Assembly (NCBI GenBank): GCA_002496905.1
Contig: DALV01000080.1
Span: 1,248 to 7,367, forward strand
Length of the DNA: 6,120 nt
Source of the DNA: Euryarchaeota archaeon UBA105
Lineage (GTDB): Archaea > Thermoplasmatota > Poseidoniia > Poseidoniales > Thalassarchaeaceae
Direction of reading: 5' to 3'
The position numbers and the translations under genes were made by a program. The notes under the pieces were generated by a model that was given only the letters and a program-made list of their open reading frames with translations, ran no database searches and was not told where the DNA came from. Positions 5,291-6,120 of the stretch are shown in pieces (the stretch's first letter is position 1; each line of letters begins with the position of its first letter).

Positions 5291-6120
5291 ATGGCCTCGG
5301 CTGAGGGTGCGCCTCTGCGCGTGCTAATCGTCCATGTTTGGTTCTGGCCACATGTTGGCGGTGGAGACCAACATGTGGAAATGTTAGGTCGCGAATTATC
5401 TAAGTTAGGCCATGAGGTAACCGTTTGGTGTGCAGATGTTCCAGAACACGAGGAAAAACAATTCCAGAGGGGAGGTATCAACGTCGTTCGTCTATCTCCC
5501 AGCAGAGTACTTGCTGGGGTCGATCCAGTAGTGTCTCTAGATGGATTAACAATGGATGATTTCGATATCGTTCACCTACATGATACACTACCCATATTGA
5601 TTAGAAAATCACTAAAATTGGCTCGCAATGCAGGAGTTCCGGTAGTAACTACTTATCACAATGATTACATCAAACATGGACTAATTGCAAATTCGATAAA
5701 ATCGATTAGATGGTCTATGCAAGGAAGGAAAACCTTGCATTCAAGCAACGCAAGAATCGTCTTGACTGATTACTTTGAGAAACTACTCCGAAGTAAGGGA
5801 GTGAAAGGTCAGATTGATGTTATTCCAAATGGATTTTCGGCAATAGATGAGGATGCTGAGAAACCGAGTGCTTTGGGTGAACTTGGAGACCGAAAATTGC
5901 TAACATTTGTTGGAAGACTAAGCGAGCAGAAGGGTTTGGATGTTCTGATGGATGCTTGGGACTTGCTTGCCGAAAATTCAGACCCAGGCTTCGACCTAGC
6001 AATAGCTGGGATAGGAGAACTCGGTGATTGGTTAACAGAACGTGTTGGTAATTCAGCCGAAAATCAAGCAATTCACCGACTGGGATTAGTCAGTGAGGGA
6101 GAAAAGCGTTGGCTACTTGA
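5291..6120 (+). CDS. GT4-family glycosyltransferase, N-terminal part (partial, runs off right edge)
   Basis: An open frame of 276 codons plus two bases, with no stop in the window. It transfers a sugar from a nucleotide-sugar donor, as GT4 enzymes do; donor and acceptor are unknown. Start 'MASAEGAPLRVLIVHVWFWP', then the Gly-rich acceptor loop 'HVGGGDQHVEMLGRELSKLGHEVTVW' region (21-46), 'DIVHLHD' (92-98), 'GVPVVTTYHND' (115-125), 'ARIVLTDYFEKLL' (154-166) and the interdomain 'IDVIPNGF' (175-182). The C-terminal Rossmann half opens with 'LLTFVGRLSEQKGLDVLMDA' (203-222), carrying the conserved Arg209 and Lys214 that contact donor phosphates in this family, then 'LAIAGIGEL' (236-244) and 'IHRLGLVSEGEKRWLL' (261-276). 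The EX7E motif would lie just beyond the window. No membrane segment is seen in this part, so it is probably cytosolic or membrane-peripheral. It is divergent from the GT-B-like gene at 4303-5169. Family call is firm. Confidence 0.93.
   Translation, partial: MASAEGAPLRVLIVHVWFWPHVGGGDQHVEMLGRELSKLGHEVTVWCADVPEHEEKQFQRGGINVVRLSPSRVLAGVDPVVSLDGLTMDDFDIVHLHDTLPILIRKSLKLARNAGVPVVTTYHNDYIKHGLIANSIKSIRWSMQGRKTLHSSNARIVLTDYFEKLLRSKGVKGQIDVIPNGFSAIDEDAEKPSALGELGDRKLLTFVGRLSEQKGLDVLMDAWDLLAENSDPGFDLAIAGIGELGDWLTERVGNSAENQAIHRLGLVSEGEKRWLL
5348..5378 (+). repeat. Perfect 11-bp inverted repeat (possible mRNA hairpin) inside the GT4 gene
   Basis: The arms CCACATGTTGG (5348-5358) and CCAACATGTGG (5368-5378) are exact reverse complements around a 9-base loop (5359-5367). 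The repeat lies 57 bases into the coding sequence and encodes the family's Gly-rich loop (about residues 20-30). In RNA it would form a stable stem close to the start codon. It may affect translation or simply reflect codon choice. Confidence 0.6.

Noticed and set aside
5236..5481. Minus-strand open frame of 81 codons opposite the start of the GT4 gene
   Set aside because: The plus-strand frame is a clear GT4 glycosyltransferase continuing to the window edge; the antisense peptide has no family features.

Overview
The window carries an ABC exporter locus on the minus strand and, at its right end, a divergent glycosyltransferase gene on the plus strand. Read in the direction of transcription, the minus strand holds: a small, diverged GT-B-like protein (5169 to 4303); a MacB/LolD-type ABC ATPase (4262 to 3558); a very long FtsX/MacB-type permease of 1162 residues with two FtsX modules and two large extracytoplasmic domains (3561 to 73); and the first 22 codons of what looks like a second ABC ATPase (68 to beyond the left edge). 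The last three genes are tightly packed, with a 4-base overlap and then a 4-base gap, and are almost certainly co-transcribed and translationally coupled. The plus strand carries the first 276 codons of a GT4-family glycosyltransferase (5291 to beyond the right edge). Five protein genes are supported, two of them cut by the window edges. No RNA gene, CRISPR array, insertion sequence or tRNA was seen.

Organism: nothing here fixes the taxon. The pattern of translation signals leans towards an archaeon. Genes that probably open a transcript (5169 and 4262) have no Shine-Dalgarno sequence but have TATA-like boxes at archaeal distances, whereas the internal genes (3561 and 68) have clear GGAGG or GGGAG sites. 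A moderately AT-rich genome, short intergenic gaps and a large FtsX-type permease would fit a marine planktonic archaeon such as Marine Group II (Poseidoniales). That is inference from style, and a bacterium is not excluded.

How the parts may work together: the complete ATPase and the partial second ATPase could energise one tandem-duplicated permease, making a heteromeric exporter of the MacB/LolCDE superfamily. Such machines typically use ATP in the cytoplasm to move extracytoplasmic domains and shift lipids, peptides or surface molecules, rather than to run a conventional channel. The flanking GT-B proteins suggest a link to surface glycans or glycolipids, but no substrate can be read from the sequence. 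All eight cysteines of the permease lie in its two predicted external domains, in four close pairs, which suggests disulfide-stabilised external domains.

Non-coding sequence is limited to about 121 bases between the divergent genes (5170-5290), 40 bases between the GT-B-like gene and the ATPase, and a few bases elsewhere. The main structural signals outside gene content are a perfect 7-bp inverted repeat at 4297-4320, overlapping a TATA-like box and the end of a gene, and a perfect 11-bp inverted repeat with a 9-base loop near the start of the glycosyltransferase gene (5348-5378).
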